From: Acidimicrobiales bacterium
Lineage (GTDB): Bacteria > Actinomycetota > Acidimicrobiia > Acidimicrobiales > SZUA-35
NCBI GenBank assembly: GCA_020630065.1
Contig: JAHDCC010000007.1
Span: forward strand, 60,960-124,959
DNA length: 64,000 nucleotides
Direction of reading: 5' to 3'
Made by a program: the position numbers and the translations under genes. This document shows positions 26,351 through 36,580 of the stretch, in pieces (position 1 is the first letter of the stretch; each line of letters starts with the position of its first letter). Under the pieces are notes generated by a model. The model was not told the DNA's origin and did not search any database. It saw only the letters and a program-made list of their open reading frames with translations.

Positions 26351-26659
26351 ATGGAATCACAAGACGGCTTCCCACCGCCGACTGGTCAACAGCCCTACGG
26401 AACTCCGCCACTAGGTCAGCAGCCATACAACCCTATTCAAGAGCCAGTGAAATCTAACGGCAAAATAATTATCGGGTTCATCTCAGCTGCGATCTCACTT
26501 GTTCTTCTGCCGATCCTCTTTGGCCCGCTCGCGATTTTACTTGGCTACTTGGCGAAGAAAGACGGCGACTCAAGAGGGCAAGCCTTACTTATCACCGGAA
26601 TCGTTTGTATGATTCTGGGGTTTGCTTTGGCCGCCATCTTTGTCTTGTCCCAGTCCTAA
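26351..26659 (+). CDS. Small DUF4190-like membrane protein
   Basis: This 102-residue protein has a Pro/Gln/Gly-rich cytoplasmic-looking N-terminus with a repeated GQQPYG/GQQPYN unit and two hydrophobic helices (about 37-60, 76-98), separated by KKDGDSRGQAL. That layout matches DUF4190 proteins, common in actinobacteria and of unknown role. ATG 26351 gives the canonical form; an earlier in-frame start adds an unlikely cysteine-rich stretch. A strong terminator follows at once. Confidence 0.7.
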   Translation: MESQDGFPPPTGQQPYGTPPLGQQPYNPIQEPVKSNGKIIIGFISAAISLVLLPILFGPLAILLGYLAKKDGDSRGQALLITGIVCMILGFALAAIFVLSQS

Positions 26660-26668
26660 ACAAATAAA

Positions 26669-26705
26669 AACACCCGACGTATCACTAACGGATACGCCGG
26701 GTGTT
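26669..26705. terminator. Bidirectional intrinsic terminator
   Basis: AACACCCGACGTATC pairs with GATACGCCGGGTGTT (one A-C mismatch) around a short loop. It lies between convergent genes. On the minus strand the stem is followed by TTTTTATTTG, so it best serves the beta-propeller gene; on the plus strand the trailing run is weaker. Confidence 0.85.
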
Positions 26706-26724
26706 CGTTTCTAGAAAGCTTGGG

Positions 26725-28947
26725 TTAGTTAAACGACACCCAAGCTTTTTCGCGCAGCTCGTCAAGACTGTGGACCGCAATACCGGCAGACGAGAACGTG
26801 TAGATATCGTCACCGATAATCATCGTTCGGGAGATGTAGGGCGATTCGCACACCGGTTCGTAGTACTCTTCCTCGTCGATAAGGCGAGACGGAGCTGGTT
26901 CGGGAGCTTCTACAACGGATTCGGACTCGGCTTCAGCTCGAGGGACCCGTCGATTTGATGTGGTCGAAGACGGGCGGTCACATCGGTTTCTATGGTCGAT
27001 CGTTCCGCGCAGTTCAACCCGCCCAACCTCAGGATCTACATCGATCACGGCAGCCTGAGAAACGAATCCGTCGTTCCAGTACCCGTCTTCCTCGACGAAA
27101 CCGGTTTCCGGGCCATACGATTCGATCGGCACGATCGCCGTGTTGGTTTTAGCCCAATAGGTGAAGGCTTTGGCATCGTAAGAGATCGGGGTCGACGAGT
27201 TCTGATCAAAAGCTAATTTGTCGAGCCGGGTCGGGTCGGACAAGTCTTCAACATCAAACAGCGATACTGCCGCTCCAAGGACTTGACCTTCGTCGGTTCC
27301 ATCAGAGCCGATTCCCATCAAGGTTCGATCATCGATTTCGTGTAGGTAGTTGGAGAAACCCGGGATCTTTAGCTCACCCAGGACTTCAGGGCTGGAAGGG
27401 TCAGAAAGATCGACCGTATATAGCGGGTCAGTTTGGCGGAAGGTGACTACGTAGCCAACATCGCCGATGAACCGGACTGCGAAAATTTCTTCTCCACGTC
27501 CGAGACCTCCGACTTGTCCTAGCGGGACGAGAGCCTCATCTTGTTCGGAAAGAATCGTCACGAAACTCTCTGACATAGGTTGAGAAAATTCTTCATCAAA
27601 TATTGGGACGCCCCATCCGATTGCCTGGCCAGAGTCGGTAGTGGCCACCCGCAGGTTCCCGTCGTGTTCAGATAGGGAGAATTGGTTAAGTAACAGGCCG
27701 CGTACCGAACCTGAAGCAACGTAATCGGTTGCTCCTTGATCACCAATATCGAAACTATGCAGAGCGGTACGGAATGGCGAGGCGAAACTGCTGCTCGTTG
27801 ATGGGTCAGAAAGTTCCGGCCATTCGGGGGCTGCTACGACTAGACGGTCAGTAGACGCGTACACGGTTTGAACGTCGGTGTGCACCGCTAAAGCATCGGT
27901 AACATCCAGTGGTCGATCGATGTCGACTGTCACGACGACGACTTGACCGCCACCGGAGAAACTCTTTGGAATATGGACTTGGGCACAGTCGACCAACGGC
28001 TGGGCCGCCTGGCGTCGAGCTTCACCGGTGATTCGGTATTCGGGTATCCAGTCGTCGAGTTCAGATCGTTCGATAAGCTCACGGTTCTCTAGCTCAGCTT
28101 GAGTTTCGTCTGTTCGCCCATCGGGGTAAACGAAGTCGATGCCGGTAGGTGTTGAAGAAAGCACAAGTCGCAGCGATCCGTCTACTTCACGGCTCGACAC
28201 GTACTGACCTTCGAATTCAGCGGAGCCGCCGACGGTACCGCTACGAAGGTCGACATCGGTTACAAGGCTGGTGGGTTGACCATTACGGCTGTAGTCGACC
28301 GACAGCAGCACGAGGCGATCCCCGTTTAAGAACATGCCGGTGGGTTGGCCAAGTCGGCTGAGCCGGATGGTTTTGGTCAACCTGGGCGTGTCGCCGGTGA
28401 CGTCAAGAACCCGTAGTTCACTGCCAGAAACGATCGCTAAGGTAGATCCGTCGCTCTTGACCAGGTCGGCTTCGTCGACGCCTTCTTCTTGATTGTTTGT
28501 ACCCGACGTTTCTTTCTCCGCCGTGTTAGCTGTGGATTCCTCGGCTGAGTCGGCCATACGCTGCTCGGCTTGGGGCGCCGGCGCTGCTGCGGAATCTTCG
28601 TCTGCCCCCGCATCGCTTGCTTCAGTTTCGGTCAAGAAATCTTCGTCGATGGCTTCTTCATCGAACTCTGTATCAAACGCATAGAATCCAGGCTGGTCGA
28701 GGCCGTACGGGCCGACTCGCTCTAAGGCGTCTTGTTGGATTCGTTCTAACAGGCCGTCGCAGGTATCGACTGTGTCCAACGATGCTGAGAGCAGAATCGT
28801 TTCAGAGTCGGTGACCAAATCGGGAAGGCTGTTAGTCGGGCCGGTGGCGTCTTCGGTGACGCTACAAGCAGATGCGACTAGCACCGCCGATAACGCTACA
28901 CCTGATAAGGCGGTCAGGGGCAAATTGTTTGGCCAGGGAATCTTCAT
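26725..28947 (-). CDS. Secreted beta-propeller-domain lipoprotein
   Basis: From ATG 28947 the protein has 740 residues. A lipoprotein signal ends at C28 (VASACS). A Glu/Ala-rich linker (about 95-145) leads to the beta-propeller family hallmark TNNQEEGVDEADLVKSDG and then to repeated blades. Such proteins (PF09826 type) are surface proteins in archaea and bacteria without known function. GAGG lies 9 nt before the ATG, which decides the start over an upstream TTG. The gene is alone, with a hairpin terminator behind it. Confidence 0.85.
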   Translation of the reverse strand: MKIPWPNNLPLTALSGVALSAVLVASACSVTEDATGPTNSLPDLVTDSETILLSASLDTVDTCDGLLERIQQDALERVGPYGLDQPGFYAFDTEFDEEAIDEDFLTETEASDAGADEDSAAAPAPQAEQRMADSAEESTANTAEKETSGTNNQEEGVDEADLVKSDGSTLAIVSGSELRVLDVTGDTPRLTKTIRLSRLGQPTGMFLNGDRLVLLSVDYSRNGQPTSLVTDVDLRSGTVGGSAEFEGQYVSSREVDGSLRLVLSSTPTGIDFVYPDGRTDETQAELENRELIERSELDDWIPEYRITGEARRQAAQPLVDCAQVHIPKSFSGGGQVVVVTVDIDRPLDVTDALAVHTDVQTVYASTDRLVVAAPEWPELSDPSTSSSFASPFRTALHSFDIGDQGATDYVASGSVRGLLLNQFSLSEHDGNLRVATTDSGQAIGWGVPIFDEEFSQPMSESFVTILSEQDEALVPLGQVGGLGRGEEIFAVRFIGDVGYVVTFRQTDPLYTVDLSDPSSPEVLGELKIPGFSNYLHEIDDRTLMGIGSDGTDEGQVLGAAVSLFDVEDLSDPTRLDKLAFDQNSSTPISYDAKAFTYWAKTNTAIVPIESYGPETGFVEEDGYWNDGFVSQAAVIDVDPEVGRVELRGTIDHRNRCDRPSSTTSNRRVPRAEAESESVVEAPEPAPSRLIDEEEYYEPVCESPYISRTMIIGDDIYTFSSAGIAVHSLDELREKAWVSFN

Positions 28948-29080
28948 CGGAGGCAACCTCAACGTGTTGGGAGCATTGGTTTGTGCCCCTCAGACGTGCG
29001 CCACCCCCGATTGAGTTCCCGGCGTAATTTTTTTGTCACATCTGCTGGGCCGTTTGGACTACGAATCCCAGCGACGGTAG

Positions 29081-29671
29081 CTACAAGGCCGGTAACCAGG
29101 CTGGACGGTTGGCTTCGTGGCTGTCGATTTGATCAACTTGATCAAGTGTGATTCCGATGTCGTCAAGGCCGTTGAGTAGGCGATGCTGTACCGCGTCTGC
29201 CAGTGGGAACTCGACCGAGATGCCTTTAGCTGGTACTTCGAGCAGTTTCTTTTCGACGTCGATCGTTAGTTGAAGCCCTGGTTCTTCATCAACCATAGCT
29301 AGCAGCTTGGCGCCCAATTCCGGGTCGACGACTACCGGCAACAAGCCGTTTTTGCCGGAGTTGTTGCGGAAAATGTCACCGAACCTGGGTGCGATTACCG
29401 CATCGAATCCGTATTGCTGGATAGCCCAAACAGCGTGTTCACGAGATGAGCCGACACCGAAGTTACGTCCGGCAATCAAAATATTGGCGCCTACGAAACG
29501 TTCGTCGTTTAACACGAAGTCTTGAGCGTCTCTCCATTCGGAGAAGAGACCTTTGTCGAAACCGGTGCGTTCTACTCGTTTGAGCCAGTCGGAGGGGATG
29601 ATTTGGTCGGTGTCGACGTCGGATCGGTCGAGGGGAACCGCGGTTCCTGAAATGATGTGTACTGATTTCAT
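29081..29671 (-). CDS. leuD: 3-isopropylmalate dehydratase small subunit LeuD
   Basis: This 196-residue subunit has the family hallmarks DVDTDQIIPSDWLKR near the N-terminus and GRNFGVGSSREHAVWAI near 68-84. With LeuC it isomerises 2- to 3-isopropylmalate in leucine synthesis. It starts 2 nt after the leuC stop and is surely co-transcribed. Length is normal. Confidence 0.95.
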   Translation of the reverse strand: MKSVHIISGTAVPLDRSDVDTDQIIPSDWLKRVERTGFDKGLFSEWRDAQDFVLNDERFVGANILIAGRNFGVGSSREHAVWAIQQYGFDAVIAPRFGDIFRNNSGKNGLLPVVVDPELGAKLLAMVDEEPGLQLTIDVEKKLLEVPAKGISVEFPLADAVQHRLLNGLDDIGITLDQVDQIDSHEANRPAWLPAL

Positions 29672-29673
29672 CG

Positions 29674-31098
<1,425 letters not shown>

Positions 31099-31160
31099 AG
31101 GTACTCGTTTAGATAAGAGAGCGCAGAGGAGCGCCGGTTAGTGCAAACTCAGAATTTGAT

Positions 31161-31634
31161 TTAGACGTCGATGTTTACGACGTCGACGTTCATAGGCCCG
31201 CCGGGGGATTCGAAAACGACGGTGTCGCCTTCGCCTGCACCGATCAAGGCTTTACCCAGGGGAGAGCCGGGGGACATGATGTCGATCCCTTCACGGCGTT
31301 CCTCGATCGAGCCGATCAAGTATTTTTCGACGTCGTCGTCGCCTTCGTAGCGGATTGATACGACACATCCTGCTTGGACTGTTCCAACAGAGGCGGCGTC
31401 GAGCTCAACAATTTCGGCTGATTCGATGAGTTTTGCGAGATGGATGATACGACCCTCCATCTTGCCTTGCTCTTCTTTGGCCGCGTGATAGTCACCGTTC
31501 TCTGAAAGGTCGCCTAACTCACGTGCAGTTTCGATTTTCTTAGCGATTTCGATACGGCCGCGTGTCGTCAGGTCGCCGTGTTCGGCTACTAGCCGATCGT
31601 AGGCTTCCCTCGATAGCTTCTGAGAATTGTTCAC
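31161..31634 (-). CDS. greA: Transcription elongation factor GreA
   Basis: The 157-residue protein has an N-terminal coiled coil (about 1-75) with the acidic tip RELGDLSENGDYHAAKEEQG that stimulates RNA cleavage by RNA polymerase, and a C-terminal FKBP-like domain with SPLGKALIG. The start is GTG at 31634; TATATT ends 6 nt before it, pointing to a leaderless mRNA. leuC and leuD follow on the same strand. Confidence 0.94.
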   Translation of the reverse strand: MNNSQKLSREAYDRLVAEHGDLTTRGRIEIAKKIETARELGDLSENGDYHAAKEEQGKMEGRIIHLAKLIESAEIVELDAASVGTVQAGCVVSIRYEGDDDVEKYLIGSIEERREGIDIMSPGSPLGKALIGAGEGDTVVFESPGGPMNVDVVNIDV

Positions 31635-31640
31635 CCGTCA

Positions 31641-31646
31641 AATATA
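31641..31646 (-). promoter_or_regulatory. Leaderless -10 hexamer of greA
   Basis: TATATT, close to the consensus, is 6 nt upstream of the GTG start, with no Shine-Dalgarno sequence between. Confidence 0.6.
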
Positions 31647-31662
31647 GCTACAGATCGGACGC

Positions 31663-32202
31663 CTAGCTCCGCTTTACCGCACCGAAACTTGTTAGTGACA
31701 TAGCGAGGAAACCTCCAACGAGGCCTAACCACGAGTTCATGCGGGTGAATTGGTCGAAGATCAGCTGCGATTCCAGAGAATCAGCGTCGACGGCCGCTAG
31801 CTGGTCGACGAGATTAAACCGGGCGATCGCAATACCGGTGACAAAAACGGTCAGACAGAACAGAACTGTCGACACTGCGAAACTAAGCCCTGGTGAGGCG
31901 CTTCCGCCTGCTAAACGAACGCCGAATCCGATGAGAAGACCGATCGCCGCTGGCGCCCACCAAAAGTAGCCTGGATCGTTTACTTCGAGGAAATACCATC
32001 CGATTCCGGATGCTATCGCAACCGCAACACCTAAGAATCCGGCACTAAAAACGTCGGTTTTTTGCCGCGAAGGCATAACTTTAGGCCCACCTCGCCCTGT
32101 TGGGCGATGTTGGGAACCCGCAGATGGGGCCTGTTGAACGGCTTCAGTCCATTCGTCGGGAACGGTATCGACCGAAAAATTGAACTTGTCATTGGTGGTC
32201 AT
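31663..32202 (-). CDS. Hypothetical membrane protein
   Basis: The 179-residue protein has a hydrophilic N-terminus (1-50) and four hydrophobic segments (about 51-70, 78-97, 107-127, 156-172). No family is recognised. GGAGG lies 8-9 nt before the ATG. It is divergent from leuB (88 nt) and 28 nt upstream of greA, but greA seems to have its own promoter. Confidence 0.65.
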   Translation of the reverse strand: MTTNDKFNFSVDTVPDEWTEAVQQAPSAGSQHRPTGRGGPKVMPSRQKTDVFSAGFLGVAVAIASGIGWYFLEVNDPGYFWWAPAAIGLLIGFGVRLAGGSASPGLSFAVSTVLFCLTVFVTGIAIARFNLVDQLAAVDADSLESQLIFDQFTRMNSWLGLVGGFLAMSLTSFGAVKRS

Positions 32203-32290
32203 AGTTACATGCCTCCTACAGGTAGCTTCGGCCGGTTTCGTCGAGTCCTTAAGCCCCTAGAGTTGCAGATGATGTTTAGAGAGGAATTAC

Positions 32291-33283
32291 ATGTCAACGT
32301 CTGATGGATATCGAGTAGGTGTAGTTGGCGGCGACGGGATAGGCCCGGAGGTCGTTGCTGAAGGCATGAAGGTATTGGATGCGATCGGGGCTAACCTCGA
32401 CGTCACTCCGTTTGACCTTGGAGGGTCTCGATATCTGCAGGACGGCACGATTCTGCCGGACGAAACCATCGAAGAGTGGCGTTCTCTCGACGCGATCTAT
32501 CTGGGCGCTGTTGGCCACCCTGACATTACCCCTGGGGTTATCGAACGAGGTCTTCTTCTGAAGATGCGGTTCGACCTTGACCTTTACATTAACCTTCGAC
32601 CGTTTATCGCTCCTGGTCACGATTTTGTTGTCGTTCGAGAAAACACTGAAGGGCCCTATGTCGGCGAAGGTGGCGTCCTCCGCAAAGGGACCGAGTTCGA
32701 AGTCGCTACCCAAGGCTCGGTTAACACCCATATGGGAGTCGAACGGTGCCTGCGGTACGCATTTGAGTTGGCGACAACCCGCCGAAATCACGTAACGATG
32801 GTACACAAAACAAACGTTTTGAGTTTCGCTGGTGATTTATGGGCCCGAACGTTTGAAGAGGTAGCCGCCGACTATCCCGGCGTTGAAACCGCGTATAACC
32901 ACGTTGACGCCGCATGTATCTACTTTGTTCAAGACCCGGGTCGATACGACGTTGTGGTCACCGACAACCTGTTCGGCGACATTTTGACCGACCTGGGCGG
33001 CGCGGTTTCGGGCGGGATCGGGTTGGCATCGTCAGCTAATCTCAACCCAGCTCGTACCGGTCCTTCAATGTTTGAACCCGTTCACGGGTCTGCGCCCGAC
33101 ATTGCGGGAACAGGTAAAGCAAACCCATTGGCCGCTATCTTGTCGGCAGCCATGATGCTGGAGTTCTTGGGTGAAAAAGAGATGGCAGACCGGGTCACCA
33201 AGGCAACATATGAAGTTCGTGACCATGTTGAAGGTAAATCGACTAGCGACATCGGCGACGCAGTAGCGGCCCGTCTGGCCTAG
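32291..33283 (+). CDS. leuB: 3-isopropylmalate dehydrogenase LeuB
   Basis: The 330-residue enzyme oxidises and decarboxylates 3-isopropylmalate with NAD. Visible hallmarks are GGDGIGPEV, substrate-contacting arginines in the LRPF region, VVRENTEGPYVG, VVTDNLFGDILTDLGGAVSGG and EPVHGSAPDIAG. GAGAGG lies 7-8 nt before the ATG. It is separate and divergent from leuCD rather than in one operon; leuA is not in the window. Confidence 0.93.
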   Translation: MSTSDGYRVGVVGGDGIGPEVVAEGMKVLDAIGANLDVTPFDLGGSRYLQDGTILPDETIEEWRSLDAIYLGAVGHPDITPGVIERGLLLKMRFDLDLYINLRPFIAPGHDFVVVRENTEGPYVGEGGVLRKGTEFEVATQGSVNTHMGVERCLRYAFELATTRRNHVTMVHKTNVLSFAGDLWARTFEEVAADYPGVETAYNHVDAACIYFVQDPGRYDVVVTDNLFGDILTDLGGAVSGGIGLASSANLNPARTGPSMFEPVHGSAPDIAGTGKANPLAAILSAAMMLEFLGEKEMADRVTKATYEVRDHVEGKSTSDIGDAVAARLA

Positions 33284-33370
33284 TCGGAACAGTCAGCGTT
33301 TTGTGGGTTTCTTTACCCGGTTTGGTGCAGTGACAACAACCAGCTTGCAACGCTACCATTTGGAGGCGTA

Positions 33371-34549
33371 ATGGACGCAACGTGGCCGCCCGGGCAAAAA
33401 ATGGGATACCGAGCCGCCCTAGATGGTTTGCGGGCTGCCGCGATTGGCCTCGTGCTTTTGGAACACACCGGCCTTTACCTCTTTGATGGTGGTAATAGCG
33501 GCGTAATTCTGTTCTTCGTGTTGAGTGGGTTTTTGATCACCAAACTCATGCTCGAAGAGTGGGGCAAAACCGGCACGTTAAACATTAAGGCCTTTTACGG
33601 TCGTAGGACGCTGCGTATTATGCCGGCGCCCCTCGTGATGGCGGCTGTTCTGTTTGCGTTGAGCTGGTGGATCTATCCTGAGGTTCTCGAACGGCGCTAC
33701 TTGTGGTTCGAGCTCTTTATGGTCGTGTTCTACCTTACAAACTTGCGGCCACTGCTTTTCGGGACCAAAGGCCTCTTTGGGGGTGAGCTCATTCCCGGTA
33801 ACACCATGACTGCTCACACCTGGACGCTGTCGATCGAAGAGCATTTTTATTTGGTTTGGCCTTGGCTTGTTCGTTGGCTCCGTTTACCTGAGCGGGCGTC
33901 GGCTTCGGTTGCCACGTGGCTTCTGGGCGGAGCAGCGTTTTTGACTGCTGCCCGGTTCACGATCCACGAATTCTCGAATCCCGACGTGGTCTCGTTTTCG
34001 TTGTTCATTTTTGACGGCTTCGCTATCGGCGCTGCGTTGGCATTTGTCATTCATGGCGGCATTTGGGGTCGGTTCAGACGATGGTTGGGTAGCCCGGTGG
34101 TGACCGTCGTTGCCGGCTTGTTGTTTGTGGTTGACTTGTTGATACGAAAACAGGATGTCGACTTCTTGCATCACTATCTGTACTACACCTACTGTGCGGT
34201 GGCGTCAGCGGCTGTCATGACGTACTTGTACGACAACACCGACGGAATCTTCACCAAGCTATTTGAGCTGCCGCCTATAGTCTGGCTGGGAAAGCTCTCG
34301 TATTCGATTTACCTGTGGCACGTTCCGGTGCAGGTTTATTTCAGCCAGGATCGTTTCCCAACATGGTCGCTTTGGCAGATCATTGTTGTCGAACAGGTAT
34401 TGACCTTTGGTTCGGCTTACGCTTCGTACCGTTTGATCGAAATGCCTGCGTTACGATTTAAGAAGCGGTTTGCGGTTACGGGTAAACCGTCGGCGGTTTC
34501 CGACGCGTCGGTGTCGACGTCAGCCAACCCGGTTAACCCGGGCGCGTAA
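33371..34549 (+). CDS. Acyltransferase 3 family membrane protein
   Basis: The 392-residue protein has about ten hydrophobic segments. The first motif LDGLRAAAIGLVLLEHTG contains the catalytic-type histidine, followed by FFVLSGFLITKLM and later TLSIEEHFYLVWPW, all typical of OafA/YrhL-type O-acyltransferases. These acylate cell-surface sugars or lipids from the cytoplasmic membrane. GGAGG precedes the ATG by 5 nt. No SGNH partner domain is attached and no polysaccharide cluster is adjacent, so the acceptor is unknown. Confidence 0.88.
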   Translation: MDATWPPGQKMGYRAALDGLRAAAIGLVLLEHTGLYLFDGGNSGVILFFVLSGFLITKLMLEEWGKTGTLNIKAFYGRRTLRIMPAPLVMAAVLFALSWWIYPEVLERRYLWFELFMVVFYLTNLRPLLFGTKGLFGGELIPGNTMTAHTWTLSIEEHFYLVWPWLVRWLRLPERASASVATWLLGGAAFLTAARFTIHEFSNPDVVSFSLFIFDGFAIGAALAFVIHGGIWGRFRRWLGSPVVTVVAGLLFVVDLLIRKQDVDFLHHYLYYTYCAVASAAVMTYLYDNTDGIFTKLFELPPIVWLGKLSYSIYLWHVPVQVYFSQDRFPTWSLWQIIVVEQVLTFGSAYASYRLIEMPALRFKKRFAVTGKPSAVSDASVSTSANPVNPGA

Positions 34550-34654
34550 TTCTCAGGTATCTCCATTTCGGTTAGATGTTGGGATATTTGACAACGGGTT
34601 TGCTATTGCTTGGCTGTTTGCCTTGCGACGGTCTGTTGAGCGCCGTTTCTCCGC

Positions 34655-34660
34655 TAATGT
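34655..34660 (+). promoter_or_regulatory. Leaderless -10 hexamer for the gene at 34667
   Basis: TAATGT is followed by 6 nt and GTG 34667, which supports this unusual start. Confidence 0.5.
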
Positions 34661-34666
34661 GAGTAG

Positions 34667-35185
34667 GTGGCATCACCAGACTTTGTTCCTATTAACCCCA
34701 CCGATCGAGTGCGGGCCTATGCGTCCCCTCCTCGCCGGAACGACTCTTGGGTCGCTAATCGTCCTGGTGACGTGGAAGGCTCCCAACCTGTTGGGCCGCG
34801 GCTGGGGACAGCTGGGCCGGATCAAGGTTACGCCTTCACGCTGGTAGATCTATTTGACGATCGTCTTGTTCTTGGCTCAGTTGACCATGAAGACGCGGTT
34901 GCTGGTTGTGTTGCGGTTGCTATGAGACGGTCGGCTCTGTTCGGTCGTGCCCCGGTAGTTCACGACTTAACTGTTGCCTTTACCGTGTTCGGGTTTCTTG
35001 ACAGCTCGCCTGATCCTCAGCTGGTTTCGCTACGTGAAGAACTTTTCGCTGAAGTTAAAAGCAGCCACCACTATTCGGAACGTCGCGAACTAGTGGACCT
35101 CGTGTTGGAGGACACACTCCGATTGTCGCACACCAAAGTCGAAGCTCAGTACGCTTCGGACTGGCGATCAAATCTAGCTCAATAA
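34667..35185 (+). CDS. Conserved hypothetical protein
   Basis: The 172-residue soluble protein starts at GTG with FVPINPTDRVRAYASPPRR near the N-terminus, then GSQPVGPRLGTAGPDQGYA and RRSALFGRAPVVHDL. The dense conserved-looking motifs recall a hypothetical family from Acidimicrobiia, but I know no function. No membrane segment or catalytic signature is seen. The leaderless hexamer supports the start. It is convergent with the PilM-like gene 17 nt away. Confidence 0.65.
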   Translation: MASPDFVPINPTDRVRAYASPPRRNDSWVANRPGDVEGSQPVGPRLGTAGPDQGYAFTLVDLFDDRLVLGSVDHEDAVAGCVAVAMRRSALFGRAPVVHDLTVAFTVFGFLDSSPDPQLVSLREELFAEVKSSHHYSERRELVDLVLEDTLRLSHTKVEAQYASDWRSNLAQ

Positions 35186-35202
35186 GCTGACGGGGCTGGC
35201 CG

Positions 35203-36324
35203 CTAACGGACGAGTAGAACCGCTAGCACAACTAGCAGCAGTACTATCGCAACCATCCCACCGATCTGAACCGGCGTCAGCGACCGGGCCACAGATTTGG
35301 GTTGTTTAACAACCCCGGTATCGGCGACCGAAACTTGTGGTTTCACTGGGTTTGGTAGCGATGAAGCAACGGTTGGTTTTGCGGTTGTAGTAGGCGACAC
35401 TTTAGTGGTGCCAGCTTCTTGAGCGATGATCTGTTTGTGTTCGCCTGTTGTCATCGGCTGGAACATTGTGGTTTTTGTCGGCACCGTTTGGCTAGCGATT
35501 GCTACCGATTCGGGTACGGCCTGAACCTGTCCGGTCGTAGATTTGCGTGCTTCTCGCCGTTGAATCTCTGATGCGGCTTCGATCTTGAGCCCGTAGAGAA
35601 GGTTTTCTGCTTCGCGGTTAGCGATACCTTTTGCTACACCAGCGGCCGGGCACAACAACGAGATCGGGATTCGATGCTCAGCTAGCAGGCTCGGCGGGAC
35701 GTCTATGTCTCGAAGTTTGGTCAGTGGTGTGAGTTCGGTGCCGTCGACAACCATTTTTAGGAGCTGTTTCCGGTCGACGGCGTCACTTGCGTAGGCACTG
35801 AAAACCCGACCTTCTCGTAGGTCGACCTGCCAGCCAACACCAGAACCTAACAACAGAGTTGCCGTCGTTTGGTTCGGAAGGACTCTGGCTGCTGCCACTG
35901 GGCTGAGTTCCATCCTGCTCACGGCAACCCCTGAGAGACGGAATAAAGCTAAAACATCGTTAACAACCCCGTCGGGGGAGAATGAGACTTCTGGCTCGCC
36001 GACATAAACAAACGAAACGTCAAGCTTTTCTACTTGTTGAGTCAACCAGTTAGTCATATCTGGCCCGTTGCCGACGCCAGCGTTTACATCGCTGAATGCC
36101 ACTCCGAGCCGGTATGTTTCCGGGTCGCCCAGGTCTAGCTGGTATATGGCGGAATCGATTGCTTGCTGATATGACTCTTTAGGCTTTGATCGGTTGAAAT
36201 CGGCTGCACTTATCGCAACTTCAACATAATTCTCGACTTTGTTGGCTGCACGGTCGGTTTGCACCGCACGAACGGCCATGTGTCCGATCTCTAAACCTAC
36301 TATTGCTTGTGATTTTGGCACCAT
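35203..36324 (-). CDS. PilM-like (actin-fold) protein with C-terminal membrane anchor
   Basis: The 373-residue protein begins IVGLEIGHMAVRAVQTD, like the phosphate-1 loop of PilM/FtsA-type ASKHA proteins, and has a second GSGVGW loop near 173. The middle is soluble; about 255-345 is a Thr/Val/Pro-rich linker; 351-372 is a hydrophobic helix followed only by an arginine, so it is tail-anchored. PilM itself is soluble and lies in pilus operons; no pilus gene is visible here. The fold assignment is tentative, function unknown. Confidence 0.5.
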   Translation of the reverse strand: MVPKSQAIVGLEIGHMAVRAVQTDRAANKVENYVEVAISAADFNRSKPKESYQQAIDSAIYQLDLGDPETYRLGVAFSDVNAGVGNGPDMTNWLTQQVEKLDVSFVYVGEPEVSFSPDGVVNDVLALFRLSGVAVSRMELSPVAAARVLPNQTTATLLLGSGVGWQVDLREGRVFSAYASDAVDRKQLLKMVVDGTELTPLTKLRDIDVPPSLLAEHRIPISLLCPAAGVAKGIANREAENLLYGLKIEAASEIQRREARKSTTGQVQAVPESVAIASQTVPTKTTMFQPMTTGEHKQIIAQEAGTTKVSPTTTAKPTVASSLPNPVKPQVSVADTGVVKQPKSVARSLTPVQIGGMVAIVLLLVVLAVLLVR

Positions 36325-36386
36325 AATTGAATTTTGCGTTTGTAGTGTCGCCCGCTGAAGTTCACCGTCGATAGTTTCAATCCGCT

Positions 36387-36401
36387 CGACGTAAAACGTC
36401 G
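36387..36401. promoter_or_regulatory. Short perfect palindrome upstream of gltX
   Basis: CGACG-TAAAA-CGTCG lies in the 256-nt gap between the divergent PilM-like gene and gltX. It may be a small operator or hairpin; no regulator is linked to it. I see nothing else distinct in the gap apart from the gltX -10 hexamer. Confidence 0.3.
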
Positions 36402-36567
36402 CATTAGTGGTGACATTCTAGCGGGAATATTAGGCGGTAGTTAAAAGTCTATGGGCTTCGGCTTCAGGGGCGGTGTGAGCTGGGTATTCTCCAGGTCTTG
36501 GCTCGGTAAAAAGATGGCAGCTTGGCTTGCTTTAGGTGATTTCTGTGGCGTCTTGACCAGGTTCTAC

Positions 36568-36573
36568 TAGCCT
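36568..36573 (+). promoter_or_regulatory. Leaderless -10 hexamer of gltX
   Basis: TAGCCT is 7 nt upstream of GTG 36581. Confidence 0.4.
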
Positions 36574-36580
36574 CGGACAG

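Noticed and set aside
29044..29072. GCTGGG/CCCAGC hairpin behind leuD
   Set aside because: On the leuD strand it is followed by an A-run, not a U-run, and the loop is long, so I do not call it a terminator.
31099..31160. Possible leucine leader or T-box before leuC
   Set aside because: No leader peptide with Leu codons, no T-box core and only 62 nt of space.
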